DNA from: an uncultured Gammaproteobacteria bacterium
GTDB lineage: Bacteria > Pseudomonadota > Gammaproteobacteria > Arenicellales > UBA868
Reading direction: 5' to 3'
DNA: 41,689 nt
NCBI GenBank assembly: GCA_913051905.1
Contig: CAJXBY010000002.1
Location: 1-41,689, forward strand
Shown here: piece after piece, positions 10,542 to 18,656 of the stretch
How positions within the stretch are numbered: position 1 is the first letter of the stretch
Layout: each line of letters opens with the position of its first letter
Notes under the pieces: generated by a model
Database searches by the model: none
Told to the model about the DNA's origin: nothing
The model's input: only the letters and a program-made list of their open reading frames with translations
Made by a program: the position numbers and the translations under genes

Positions 10542-11417
10542 TCAGATTACGCCTGCCTTACTCATGGCGGCGCGCACACGGTCATGGTATTGCGCGGACA
10601 GCTGCACCAGAGGCAACCGTATGCCGGCGCCAATCAACCCCTGCTGCTGAACGGCCCACTTGGCCGGGATTGGGTTGGACTCGAAGAACATGGCTGCATG
10701 CAGGTCAGCGAGCTGTCCATCCAGCGTACCGGCCTGTTCCGTATCACCGGCCACCGCTGCCGCACACATTCTGTGCATCAGATTCGGTGCCGCATTTGCT
10801 GTCACCGATATCGTGCCTTTACCCCCGGCGAGCATCAGCTGGCAGGCCGTGCCGTCTTCCCCGGAGTACACCGCGAATCCTTCCGGACTGCGTTCAATCA
10901 GGTCGCGACCGCGGTCCAGGTCATTGGTCGCATCCTTAATAGCCACTATATTGTCTATGTCCGCGAGACGCAGTGTGGTGTCATTGTGCATATCCACCGC
11001 AGTACGGCCGGGCACGTTATACAGAATCTGCGGAATCGCAGCCGACTCGGCAATGGCCTTGAAATGCTGGTAGAGACCTTCCTGCGGCGGCTTGTTGTAG
11101 TAGGGTACGACCAGTAGACAAGCATCTACACCCGCCTTTTCGGCATCTCGGGTGAGGGCTATCGCTTCAGCTGTAGAGTTCGCCCCTGTCCCCCCGATCA
11201 CGGGGATTCTTCCGTTTACCGCCTTGACTGTCGCAGCTATGACTTCGATGTGTTCGTCATGATTCAGTGTGGCTGATTCGCCGGTTGTTCCTACGGAAAC
11301 AATTGCATCGGTCCCCTGCTCGACGTGATGCCCCACCAGTCTGTCCAGGGAAGCCCAGTCCACTGAACCATCATCGTTCATCGGGGTGACCATGGCTACC
11401 ATACTACCGGTCAGCAT
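10542..11417 (-). CDS. dapA: 4-hydroxy-tetrahydrodipicolinate synthase
   Basis: DapA condenses pyruvate and aspartate semialdehyde, the first committed step to lysine and meso-diaminopimelate for peptidoglycan. The 291-residue protein carries Thr44-Thr45 (GTTGES), Tyr107, Tyr133, Arg138 and the Schiff-base Lys161 (AIKDAT), all at E. coli positions. The frame is open to 11603, but the ATG at 11417 follows a near-perfect AAGGAGGAG ribosome-binding site and gives the canonical N-terminus MLTGSMVAMVTP. A promoter-like TTGTCA-N17-TACCAT (11471-11499) and a small hairpin with a T run lie between this gene and the upstream S66 peptidase gene, so dapA may have its own, possibly attenuated, promoter. 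Confidence 0.97.
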   Translation of the reverse strand: MLTGSMVAMVTPMNDDGSVDWASLDRLVGHHVEQGTDAIVSVGTTGESATLNHDEHIEVIAATVKAVNGRIPVIGGTGANSTAEAIALTRDAEKAGVDACLLVVPYYNKPPQEGLYQHFKAIAESAAIPQILYNVPGRTAVDMHNDTTLRLADIDNIVAIKDATNDLDRGRDLIERSPEGFAVYSGEDGTACQLMLAGGKGTISVTANAAPNLMHRMCAAAVAGDTEQAGTLDGQLADLHAAMFFESNPIPAKWAVQQQGLIGAGIRLPLVQLSAQYHDRVRAAMSKAGVI

Positions 11418-11430
11418 AATTCTCCTCCTT

Positions 11431-11452
11431 AAAAAGCAGCGTTTGGCTGCCT
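11431..11452 (-). terminator. Small stem-loop with T run just before the dapA ribosome-binding site
   Basis: Read on the minus strand, AGGCAGC, loop CAAAC and GCTGCTT form a 7-pair stem with one G-T wobble. The T run (TTTTT, partly in the stem) runs directly into the dapA ribosome-binding site. It looks like a weak intrinsic terminator or attenuator. It may end the S66 peptidase transcript or limit the transcript from the promoter-like sequence at 11471-11499. The stem is short, so this is tentative. Confidence 0.4.
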
Positions 11453-11470
11453 GCGTCCGGCGTGTATCTG

Positions 11471-11499
11471 ATGGTACTTGGGGAGACCCTGATTGACAA
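11471..11499 (-). promoter_or_regulatory. Putative sigma-70 promoter for dapA-purC-purL
   Basis: On the minus strand, TTGTCA (11494-11499) is separated by 17 bases from TACCAT (11471-11476). This gives a predicted start near 11464 and a leader of about 47 bases that contains the stem-loop. Matches are 5/6 and 4/6 to consensus. Confidence 0.45.
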
Positions 11500-11511
11500 G
11501 AATATCCATCA

Positions 11512-12423
11512 TCAAGACAGTGACCAGTTGAGTCTGTTGCCAGCAATCCTGGCCTGCGAACCCAGCGCGAGCGGCATGTTGGGCGTGACATGGCCGAAGT
11601 CATTCGAATGGAAGACCGGAAACGGGCTGCGAGACATCAGTGCCTGAACCAACCAGTCTTCATCCTGATCTCCTTCGAGTTCAGTGAAACGGCCGAGCAC
11701 GAGGGCAGTCACACCCTCAACAACGCCACTGTCGAGCCACTGGTTCCAGAGACGCAAAACCCTCGGTGCGCTCTCCCGGGTATCTTCCAAGTACAGCACA
11801 TGGCCGGACAGGGAGCCCGGAAGAAACCCTGTGCCGATCAGATTGGACAACACGCTGAAGCAACCACCGAATAAGGTGCCGCTGAGATCCTCAGACCCTA
11901 CATCGCTAGAGATCTGTTTCACACTGATGGTGCCGGACCATGGACGCTCCTTGGACAAAAGTTCAACTAGGGCCGTCACATCCGGCCCCTCCCCCCAGAG
12001 GGTCGACCCGGGCATCGGACCGTGCAATCCCGTCCAACCCAGTCTGGTGTAGAACGCAGACTGGAGCGCGGTGATATCGGAAAACCCGACCATCATCTTC
12101 GGTGGAATCCTGGTAAGGGCAGACCAATCCAGGTGACGTAACAGATCGCTGGCGCCATAACCCCCGCGCGCAGCCAGCACGCAATCACAACCCGACTCCA
12201 GCAGCGCGGCTGACAACGCCCGCGCCCGTTCACGAACGCCGGCTGTTTCCAGGCGATCTCCGGCGCCCATATCGTAAGTTATGACCTCCACCTGGATGCT
12301 GCGCTCACAGACCCCGGTGAGGTTCTGCTCGAGCACACCGGGTACCGAAGCCGAGCTGGGTTCTAGGACTGCTACTTTGACGATCCGGCTCCGGCGGTCC
12401 TGGCCTGCCATGAATCCGGGCAC
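11512..12423 (-). CDS. S66 family peptidase (LD-carboxypeptidase / MccF-like)
   Basis: Members of this family either trim the terminal D-alanine from L,D-bonds in recycled muropeptides (LdcA) or cleave microcin C-type conjugates (MccF). The 303-residue reading shows the family triad: Ser115 in GFSDIT, a Glu in YLEDTRE (213) and His278 in DFGHVTPN. The ARGGYGASDLL segment before the nucleophile is also typical. Two starts are possible: GTG at 12423 or ATG at 12411; neither has a clear ribosome-binding site. The gene starts 14 bases after the stop of the ABC exporter gene and precedes dapA, so it sits among envelope and peptidoglycan-precursor genes, which favours an LdcA-like role. That preference is inference. 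Confidence 0.85.
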   Translation of the reverse strand: MPGFMAGQDRRSRIVKVAVLEPSSASVPGVLEQNLTGVCERSIQVEVITYDMGAGDRLETAGVRERARALSAALLESGCDCVLAARGGYGASDLLRHLDWSALTRIPPKMMVGFSDITALQSAFYTRLGWTGLHGPMPGSTLWGEGPDVTALVELLSKERPWSGTISVKQISSDVGSEDLSGTLFGGCFSVLSNLIGTGFLPGSLSGHVLYLEDTRESAPRVLRLWNQWLDSGVVEGVTALVLGRFTELEGDQDEDWLVQALMSRSPFPVFHSNDFGHVTPNMPLALGSQARIAGNRLNWSLS

Positions 12424-12437
12424 CCTACTATTTCCGC

Positions 12438-15098
12438 CTATTGCTCGAGCAACTGCTTGAAGGTACCTGGCTTATCCGACAGTTCGGCGTAGCTGCCCTG
12501 CTGCGTGATCCGACCACCGTCCATCACGAGCACCTGTTCGAAGGCAGATGCCAGGTCCGGCCGCTCCACCACCCAGGCAATTCCCCGGTCAGCCATGAAA
12601 CGCGTGACGTCCTGGACAACCTTGGTCTGGGCTGTTGGGTCGAGCGAACCCACTGCTTCATTGACGATGAGCATATCCGGCTGTTTAAGCAGGGCCCGGG
12701 CCAGAGACAGTTTCTGCTTTTGAGCCAGGCCAAGGCGCGCGCCCGAGGAGCCTACGTTGAAATTCAGACCCAACGACAGTATGGACTTGCGTATGCCAAT
12801 GTCCTCGATCACCTCGTCGACGATTCGGCTTACTTTTTCCCGGGCCGTGGCTTGCCCGTAGACGAGGGCACCGAAGAGAATATTGCCGCGTACCGTCAAT
12901 GCAGTATTGAACTTTTCAACATCAAGGAACGTGACCTTGTCGCTGTCCTCGCCCAGGGTTTCACGCAGTTGATGGCGGGCCTTCAGAAGTTTCTGCTGCA
13001 TCTCATCGTCGATAATCCCTAAACGGTGCCTCGCCGGAATCAGCTTAAAGGGTAGTGCCAGGAGCAGCGCACGCTCTTCTTCATCCAAACCACCCTCCTG
13101 GCCATCCTGATGAACTTCAATCGCACCGTCTCCGGAGGTTTTAATTTTTTTCAGAATGGCTTCGAAAACCGGAAGATCGTCCGCATTGACCAGGCTGTAC
13201 TGTTCAAATAATTCACTTTCCGGGGGGACATCGGCAAAGATCTCACACATGGTCTCCGCCACCCTGTGACCCATGCGCAAAAAATCCTGGTACAGACCAG
13301 TCGTCTCGAGGACGCCCATCACGGTAGCATTGGCCGGCAGGTTCTCTGGTCGGAACTCCTCGGTCAACGGCGCCCCGAACAGTAAATTCTCCGAGACGGT
13401 CACGTTGACGTTGTAACGATCGACCTCAAACTGCTCGACCAGATTCTCCATACCTCGTTCAGACAATAAAGCAAACAGACGCTGCCGGGCCTGCAGGATC
13501 TGTTCGGCAACGGCCACCGATACGCCCGATTCACACGACGTGTCCAGACCAAATTCATAGACGTCCGGCTCGAGCCCACAGATCGATAGGATCTCAATCG
13601 ACTTATTCAACAAGTCATCGGTATCTTTGACACCAGCCGATTCGTAATCCAGCCAGTCTGCCTCAGGGTCATCCAGGCTGTTTGCACTGGCCTGGGCTTC
13701 CCGCTGAGCGATCAAGTAGGTTTCGCTGACTTCCCCGTCGCTGGGCCGCGGTTCGTGTTTGAGTCCGTAATAGAGGTTGTCGATCAAGGTGCCGGTAAAC
13801 ACATGTGCCGTGGGGCCCACGTAAGAAAGCCGACGGCCGGTAACTCCTTCAGGCAGATCTGTAAAACTCGTCTCGTTGAGATTCAACCGTCCGCCCGTCG
13901 GGAACAACAGCCTGGAGAGCAATTCTGCCAACTCGCTCTTGCCGCTGCCACTGGCGCCGACTACGCAGGCGTGGCGGTTCAACTCCAGCTTGAAACTCGC
14001 TCCATCGACACTGCGGACCTGCTCATCCTCACTGTAGACGACGTTACTGCTGACGATCTGGCCGGTCAAAGGCGTAACCGGTTCATCGCTCTCCTGTAGT
14101 TTTTCATCCAGCATGTTTGCTGGCTGAAACTGAGAGGTGACTGCCTCGTACTTGACCCTGACATCCGCAAGAACCTGGTAGAACTTCAACAGCTCCTTCC
14201 ACGGCGGTCCGATGTCCTTATACGCCGCCAGCACAGCTACCAGCGCACCGATCGTGACTTCACCGGTAATGACCAGATACCCACCTATTGAATAGAAAAA
14301 GAACGGGGTGATCTGGGCCAGGAAATTGTTCAGAAACTTGATGAAAAACTTCCGACGGTAAATATCCACGCGAATATCAAAGATCCGGCCCAGGCGGCTG
14401 CCCGCCCGTGCTCGCTCGTAACGGGAAGTGTCGTTCGCATGGATGTCTGCAATACCCATCACCGTTTCACCGATCTGATCCGACAGTCCGCGTACTGTCT
14501 GCACCCGCTGCCGGGAGAGCAGATTCACTTTGCTCTGCAGTTTTGGTATCAGCCACATCTGCGGGGGATACAGGGCAATAGCCGCCAGCCCTAGCCAGAC
14601 GTCCTGCTGGAAAATAAAAAAGAGATAAGTAAAGAGCAAAGCCCCCTGGAACGCCGGCGCACCAATTGCATCACCGATAAACCCACCCAGAGGCTCCGTC
14701 TCTGCGGTGATCATCGGGATCAACTGCCCCTGGGAAGTACGCTTGAAATGGGGCAACGGGAACCGCATCAGCCGGCTGTACAGATCGTAACGGAAACGAC
14801 GCAACATGCGCTCGCCCAGAATACCCTTATAGACATTGAGATAGAACTTCAAACCGCCGTTGATGATGACAAGCAGAAGGAACACCACACACAGTATCAA
14901 CAAATAGCTGATCTGATCGACCTCGAACCCAAAAATCGCGTCCGGTATGTCCTGCCCGCCAATCGCCTTGTTAATGATCTCCTTGGGGACCATCAGACCA
15001 ACATAGACCAGCGGCATCGAGATCGCGGTCAGCAACAACAGAAACAACTGGCCACGCAAGGTATGCTTCAGAATGTACTTGTAGATCGAACGTTCCAT
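12438..15098 (-). CDS. ABC exporter-like protein with an expanded, motif-degenerate ATPase domain
   Basis: The 886-residue protein (ATG at 15098; a TTG at 15113 is a weaker alternative) has a type-1 exporter membrane domain at about 15-315 with roughly six helices. The nucleotide-binding domain follows, from about 345 to the end. Walker A is intact (GASGSGKS, 381-388). The Q-loop position reads YVGPTAHVFTGTLIDNLYYG (426-445), without the glutamine. An acidic region of about 340 residues follows and contains two more motifs of the same type: VTVSENLLFG (566-575) and LTVRGNILFG (734-743). The signature reads LGLAQKQK (789-796) instead of LSGGQ+QR. Walker B is MLIVNEA, with Asn813 for Asp and Glu814 kept. 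The D-loop SLD is present, but the H-loop position is Glu845 in WVVERPD. It diverges from the GT4 gene at 15219. A degenerate or regulatory half-transporter that may pair with another subunit is plausible; the substrate is unknown. Confidence 0.85.
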   Translation of the reverse strand: MERSIYKYILKHTLRGQLFLLLLTAISMPLVYVGLMVPKEIINKAIGGQDIPDAIFGFEVDQISYLLILCVVFLLLVIINGGLKFYLNVYKGILGERMLRRFRYDLYSRLMRFPLPHFKRTSQGQLIPMITAETEPLGGFIGDAIGAPAFQGALLFTYLFFIFQQDVWLGLAAIALYPPQMWLIPKLQSKVNLLSRQRVQTVRGLSDQIGETVMGIADIHANDTSRYERARAGSRLGRIFDIRVDIYRRKFFIKFLNNFLAQITPFFFYSIGGYLVITGEVTIGALVAVLAAYKDIGPPWKELLKFYQVLADVRVKYEAVTSQFQPANMLDEKLQESDEPVTPLTGQIVSSNVVYSEDEQVRSVDGASFKLELNRHACVVGASGSGKSELAELLSRLLFPTGGRLNLNETSFTDLPEGVTGRRLSYVGPTAHVFTGTLIDNLYYGLKHEPRPSDGEVSETYLIAQREAQASANSLDDPEADWLDYESAGVKDTDDLLNKSIEILSICGLEPDVYEFGLDTSCESGVSVAVAEQILQARQRLFALLSERGMENLVEQFEVDRYNVNVTVSENLLFGAPLTEEFRPENLPANATVMGVLETTGLYQDFLRMGHRVAETMCEIFADVPPESELFEQYSLVNADDLPVFEAILKKIKTSGDGAIEVHQDGQEGGLDEEERALLLALPFKLIPARHRLGIIDDEMQQKLLKARHQLRETLGEDSDKVTFLDVEKFNTALTVRGNILFGALVYGQATAREKVSRIVDEVIEDIGIRKSILSLGLNFNVGSSGARLGLAQKQKLSLARALLKQPDMLIVNEAVGSLDPTAQTKVVQDVTRFMADRGIAWVVERPDLASAFEQVLVMDGGRITQQGSYAELSDKPGTFKQLLEQ

Positions 15099-15218
15099 AG
15101 TTTGACCAAGCAACTCGTGCTTTAAACCGGACTGGCCTCGATACTAGCCCGGCAATGCGATAATTCGGCACTTATACCACAACCGGAGCAAGCACCCTAT
15201 CTGATCCGGCTGGGCCAA

Positions 15219-16460
15219 ATGACAGGTAACGACCCCATATCCGCCAACGTTGTCATGGTCCTGAAGGGCTATCCTCGCCTGTCGGAGACGTTCATCGCCC
15301 AGGAGATCCTGGGGCTCCAGCAGGCGGGATTGCTGCTGCAGCTGGTCTCGTTGCGCAGACCCACCGATGCAGCGATTCATCCTGTCCACAGCGAGATCAG
15401 AATCCCTGTCCATTACCTGCCGGAGTACCTCTACCAGGATCCCAGAGCCGTGTTCAACGCCTGGCAGAGCGTGCGGCGGCTCCCCGGCTACCGAAAAGCG
15501 CTCGCTGCGTGGTTTTCCGACCTGAGCCGAGACCCCAGCCCCAATCGTGCCCGGCGTTTCGGGCAGGCCCTGGTTCTGGCCCGGGCACTGCCGACCGCAA
15601 CCGCCCTGATCTACGCGCACTTCCTGCATACACCGGCGTCGGTTGCCCGTTATGCTGCAATGATGCGGAGCCTGCCCTGGGCGGTATCAGCACATGCCAA
15701 GGATATCTGGCTCACACCGGAATGGGAAAAGAAGGAAAAACTCAGGAGTTGTGCCTGGTTAACGACTTGTACCGTCGCCGGCCAACAACATCTTCAGCAG
15801 CTGGCACCACCTGGCCTGTCGGTTCAGCTCAATTACCACGGCCTGGATCTTTCGCGTTTTCCTGAACCTGCAGGCCCCACAACACAATATGACGGGGCGA
15901 CGGCGGAGAATCCGGTTCGCCTGCTTTCGGTCGGACGTGCGGTCGCCAAAAAGGGCTTTGATGTTGTCCTCACGGCCCTCGCCGACCTACCCGACTCCAA
16001 GCACTGGCGTTTTACCCACGTCGGCGGGGGCATGCTGCTGGACCGTCTCAAAACCCAGGCCAAGGCGCTTGGCATCAGCGACCGGACGACCTGGCTAGGG
16101 CCACTGGATCAGGAGAAGCTGCTGCAAGAGTACCGCAAGGCCCATATCTTCGTCCTCGCCAGCCGTATCGGCCCCGACGGCGACCGTGACGGCCTGCCGA
16201 ACGTACTCATGGAGGCTGCGAGCCAGCGGCTTGCCATCGCGGCGACCTCGCTACCAGGAATTGCCGAGCTGATCACTCATCAACGCCATGGGCTGCTGGT
16301 GCCTCCTGACGACCCGGGACGCCTGACCGAGGCGTTACTACAGCTCATCGGCGATTCGGAATTGCGGGTACGCATCGGAACCGCCGCAAGCGATCTTGTC
16401 CGGGCGAATTTCAATCACCGCAGCAGCTTTTTGCCACTGCTCCAGCTTTTCAGGGACTGA
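15219..16460 (+). CDS. Glycosyltransferase family 4 (GT-B fold)
   Basis: The product is a predicted cytoplasmic sugar transferase of 413 residues. The N-terminal acceptor domain begins NVVMVLKGYPRLSETFIAQE, a start common to GT4 enzymes that act on exported glycans. The C-terminal donor domain begins about residue 225 (LLSVGRAVAKKGFDVVL) and contains DGLPNVLMEAAS, the E-x7-E region that binds the nucleotide sugar, then GLLVPPDDPGRL. It is the first of three plus-strand genes spaced at 9 bases or overlapping. It diverges from the ABC exporter gene across 120 bases, suggesting joint regulation. The donor sugar and acceptor cannot be deduced. Confidence 0.87.
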   Translation: MTGNDPISANVVMVLKGYPRLSETFIAQEILGLQQAGLLLQLVSLRRPTDAAIHPVHSEIRIPVHYLPEYLYQDPRAVFNAWQSVRRLPGYRKALAAWFSDLSRDPSPNRARRFGQALVLARALPTATALIYAHFLHTPASVARYAAMMRSLPWAVSAHAKDIWLTPEWEKKEKLRSCAWLTTCTVAGQQHLQQLAPPGLSVQLNYHGLDLSRFPEPAGPTTQYDGATAENPVRLLSVGRAVAKKGFDVVLTALADLPDSKHWRFTHVGGGMLLDRLKTQAKALGISDRTTWLGPLDQEKLLQEYRKAHIFVLASRIGPDGDRDGLPNVLMEAASQRLAIAATSLPGIAELITHQRHGLLVPPDDPGRLTEALLQLIGDSELRVRIGTAASDLVRANFNHRSSFLPLLQLFRD

Positions 16461-16469
16461 CTTCCAGCC

Positions 16470-17612
16470 GTGCGTATCGCGTTCTATGCCCCGATGAAAC
16501 CCGTGGATCACCCGGTTCCGTCCGGTGACCGGCGAATTGCCCGGCTCTTCGTCGACACGCTGACCGCTGCTGGACACGAGGTTCAGGTCGCAAGCCGCTT
16601 CCGGTCTTTAGATATCACCGGTGACTCTGGCCGCCAGGCCCGCATCGCACACATCGGCCAGCGCATCGCCGAACGCCTTGTCCGTCGCTATAAAACGCAG
16701 CCTCACACCTCGATTCCCCAACTGTGGTTCACCTACCATCTCTATCACAAGGCACCTGACTGGATCGGGCCTCGGGTCTGCCGGCTTCTGGACATTCCTT
16801 ATGTGATCGCCGAAGCCTCGTTTAGCCCCTCAAAGGCCGACGGCCCGTGGGGCCTCGGAGCGACTCAAAGCGCCTGCGCACTTTCTCGTGCGAGCGGCGT
16901 TCTATCCCTGAACCCACGAGATATCGAGTGCCTTCAGCCCCACCTTGCTAAAACGGCCCGGCAACTGCTGATAGCGCCCTTCCTAAAGCCACTGCCTACC
17001 GTTCCAGCCCGTGAGGATTGCCGGCGGCAGGCCGTTACCGACTACGGGCTCGACTCCAAGGCGGCCTGGCTGATCTGCACGGCGATGATGCGGACCGGGG
17101 ACAAACTGGCCTCTTACCAGATTCTGGCTGACACGCTACCCCACCTGGCCGATCTGCCTTGGCAGTTGCTCGTCGTCGGCGATGGCGAAGAATCCGACCG
17201 GGTTCGCAACCTCTTCAGTGATATCGAACCATCGAGAATCCGGTATGCCGGCAGGCAATCGCTAGAGTCTCTCTCCAGACTTCTTGCCGCAAGCGATCTA
17301 TTCATATGGCCCGCGGTCAATGAAGCTTTTGGCATGGCCATCCTCGAGGCTCAGCTGAGCGGACTCCCGGTGATTGCCGGCTACACCGACGGTGTGGCCG
17401 CTATTGTTGATCACGGCGTGACGGGTCTGTTGTGTCCAACCGGTCAGGCGGGCAGCCTCGCCAACGCCGCACGGCAGCTCTTGACCGATGGTACGGCAAG
17501 GAAACGGATGGGACATCACGCATCTGAAAAGGCACTGAGAATCCATAGCTTTTCTAGCGCAACCCAGCAGATTAAAGCATTCATTGCCGAAGTGGTTGGC
17601 GCATGTCACTAA
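16470..17612 (+). CDS. Glycosyltransferase family 4, second copy in the locus
   Basis: The predicted GT-B transferase has 380 residues and starts at GTG 16470, nine bases after the previous stop; translation gives MRIAFYAPMKPVDHPVPSGD, a normal GT4 N-terminus. A C-terminal donor-binding region contains VVGDGEESDRV, RYAGRQSLESLSRLLAASDL and PAVNEAFGMAILEAQLSGLP, where NEAFGMAILE is the E-x7-E motif. It overlaps the next gene by 10 bases, so the three genes are almost certainly one transcript. It differs enough from the first GT4 that a separate sugar-transfer step is likely rather than a redundant copy. Confidence 0.87.
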   Translation: MRIAFYAPMKPVDHPVPSGDRRIARLFVDTLTAAGHEVQVASRFRSLDITGDSGRQARIAHIGQRIAERLVRRYKTQPHTSIPQLWFTYHLYHKAPDWIGPRVCRLLDIPYVIAEASFSPSKADGPWGLGATQSACALSRASGVLSLNPRDIECLQPHLAKTARQLLIAPFLKPLPTVPAREDCRRQAVTDYGLDSKAAWLICTAMMRTGDKLASYQILADTLPHLADLPWQLLVVGDGEESDRVRNLFSDIEPSRIRYAGRQSLESLSRLLAASDLFIWPAVNEAFGMAILEAQLSGLPVIAGYTDGVAAIVDHGVTGLLCPTGQAGSLANAARQLLTDGTARKRMGHHASEKALRIHSFSSATQQIKAFIAEVVGACH

Positions 17613-18196
17613 TCGGGTTTATACGACACGGCCGAACCGTCTGGAATGAGACCGGACGCATTCAGGGTCACACGGACACGGTGCTGAGTCCTCGAGGGCG
17701 GGAGGAAGTCGGCCACTGGCGACTGCCGGCGCGTTTCAGCACCTGGCACTGCTTTTGCAGCCCGCTGCGCCGAACCCATGAGACGGCCGGATTACTGGGA
17801 GCTACCGAACCCAGTACTGCAACCGCATTGATTGAAATGGACTGGGGCGAGTGGGAAGGAAAGACACTGCAGGATCTACGGGCAGAACTGGGCGATCACA
17901 TGATCATGAACGAGTCAATGGGTCTAGACTTCCGCCCGACCGGTGGCGAGAGCCCTCGCGATGTCTGCGCACGTCTGGAACGGTGGATTGCAGAGATCAA
18001 CAGCCTGGATGTCCTGCCGGCGGTTGCATTCTGTCACAAGGGTGTTATTCGGTCTGCCTTAAGTCTGGCAACCGGCTGGGACATGCAGAATAAACCTCCG
18101 GCTAAACTGCGGGACGACTGCCTTCAGCTCTTTCGCGTCATCGAGACCGGACTCGAAGTGGAAGAGCTTAACGTCCCGCTGAACCCTGGTCCGTGA
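17603..18196 (+). CDS. Histidine phosphatase family protein (phosphoglycerate-mutase-like)
   Basis: The 197-residue enzyme belongs to branch 1 of the histidine phosphatase superfamily. The phospho-acceptor is His9 in FIRHGRTVWNETGRIQG; Arg8, Arg57 (SPLRRT), Glu78 (EMDWGEWEG) and His145 (FCHKGV) complete the phosphate pocket. The ATG at 17603 lies inside the end of the second GT4 gene (10-base overlap), so translation is probably coupled. Small phosphatases of this family act on sugar phosphates, alpha-ribazole phosphate or related metabolites. In this glycosyltransferase operon a sugar-phosphate or lipid-linked phosphate substrate is a reasonable guess. Its 3' end overlaps the convergent GNAT gene by 29 bases. 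Confidence 0.86.
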   Translation: MSLIGFIRHGRTVWNETGRIQGHTDTVLSPRGREEVGHWRLPARFSTWHCFCSPLRRTHETAGLLGATEPSTATALIEMDWGEWEGKTLQDLRAELGDHMIMNESMGLDFRPTGGESPRDVCARLERWIAEINSLDVLPAVAFCHKGVIRSALSLATGWDMQNKPPAKLRDDCLQLFRVIETGLEVEELNVPLNPGP

Positions 18197-18656
18197 TGCC
18201 GCCGTGCGAAGGATGTTGGGCGTTGAGACGTTTTACAAACACGTCTAGACCTGTCGGCCGGTATCCGATGCGGGCATAAAACCCCCGAACCAGCAGGTTC
18301 CCGGGGCGCACAGTCGCCTCCAACCTGTGTATCGATCGCTCGCACATCCAGCTTTCAGCAGCCTGCATTAATTGCCGGCCAATACCCCGGCAGCGACAGT
18401 TCTGCGTTACCGCCAGGTAGTACACCCAGCCTCGATTTCGGTCATGGCCGAGCATTACGCTCCCGACCAAAGAGGCACCCGAATCCGCAACCAGCAACTC
18501 CGACCAGGGGTTACTGACACAGCTGTCGATGTCTGCCCGGGGTTGACTGCCGGGACCGTTCATCCCGCAATCTGCCCACAGCGCCAGCAAGGATTCTTGT
18601 TCACAACGGTTGAATGAACGAATCCGCATGTCCGCCTCGCCCACAGCCACGGTCAT
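18168..18656 (-). CDS. GNAT family N-acetyltransferase (YpeA-like)
   Basis: This acetyl-CoA-dependent acetyltransferase has about 162 residues. It shows the GNAT core: MLGHDRNRGWVYYLAV (beta4), the acetyl-CoA loop CRCRGIGRQLM, and the C-terminal FYARIGYRP. The overall pattern resembles E. coli YpeA. Two starts are plausible. The ATG at 18656 overlaps the stop of the upstream MurG-like gene as ATGA, implying translational coupling. The ATG at 18629 gives MRIRSFNRC, which matches the YpeA start and has GAGG five bases upstream. Its substrate is unknown; in this locus it could acetylate a sugar or an amino sugar. Confidence 0.82.
   Translation of the reverse strand: MTVAVGEADMRIRSFNRCEQESLLALWADCGMNGPGSQPRADIDSCVSNPWSELLVADSGASLVGSVMLGHDRNRGWVYYLAVTQNCRCRGIGRQLMQAAESWMCERSIHRLEATVRPGNLLVRGFYARIGYRPTGLDVFVKRLNAQHPSHGGITDQGSAGR

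Noticed and set aside
12441..13022. A 193-codon plus-strand open frame opposite the end of the ABC exporter gene
   Set aside because: It is antisense to the Walker B and signature region and has no recognisable domain.
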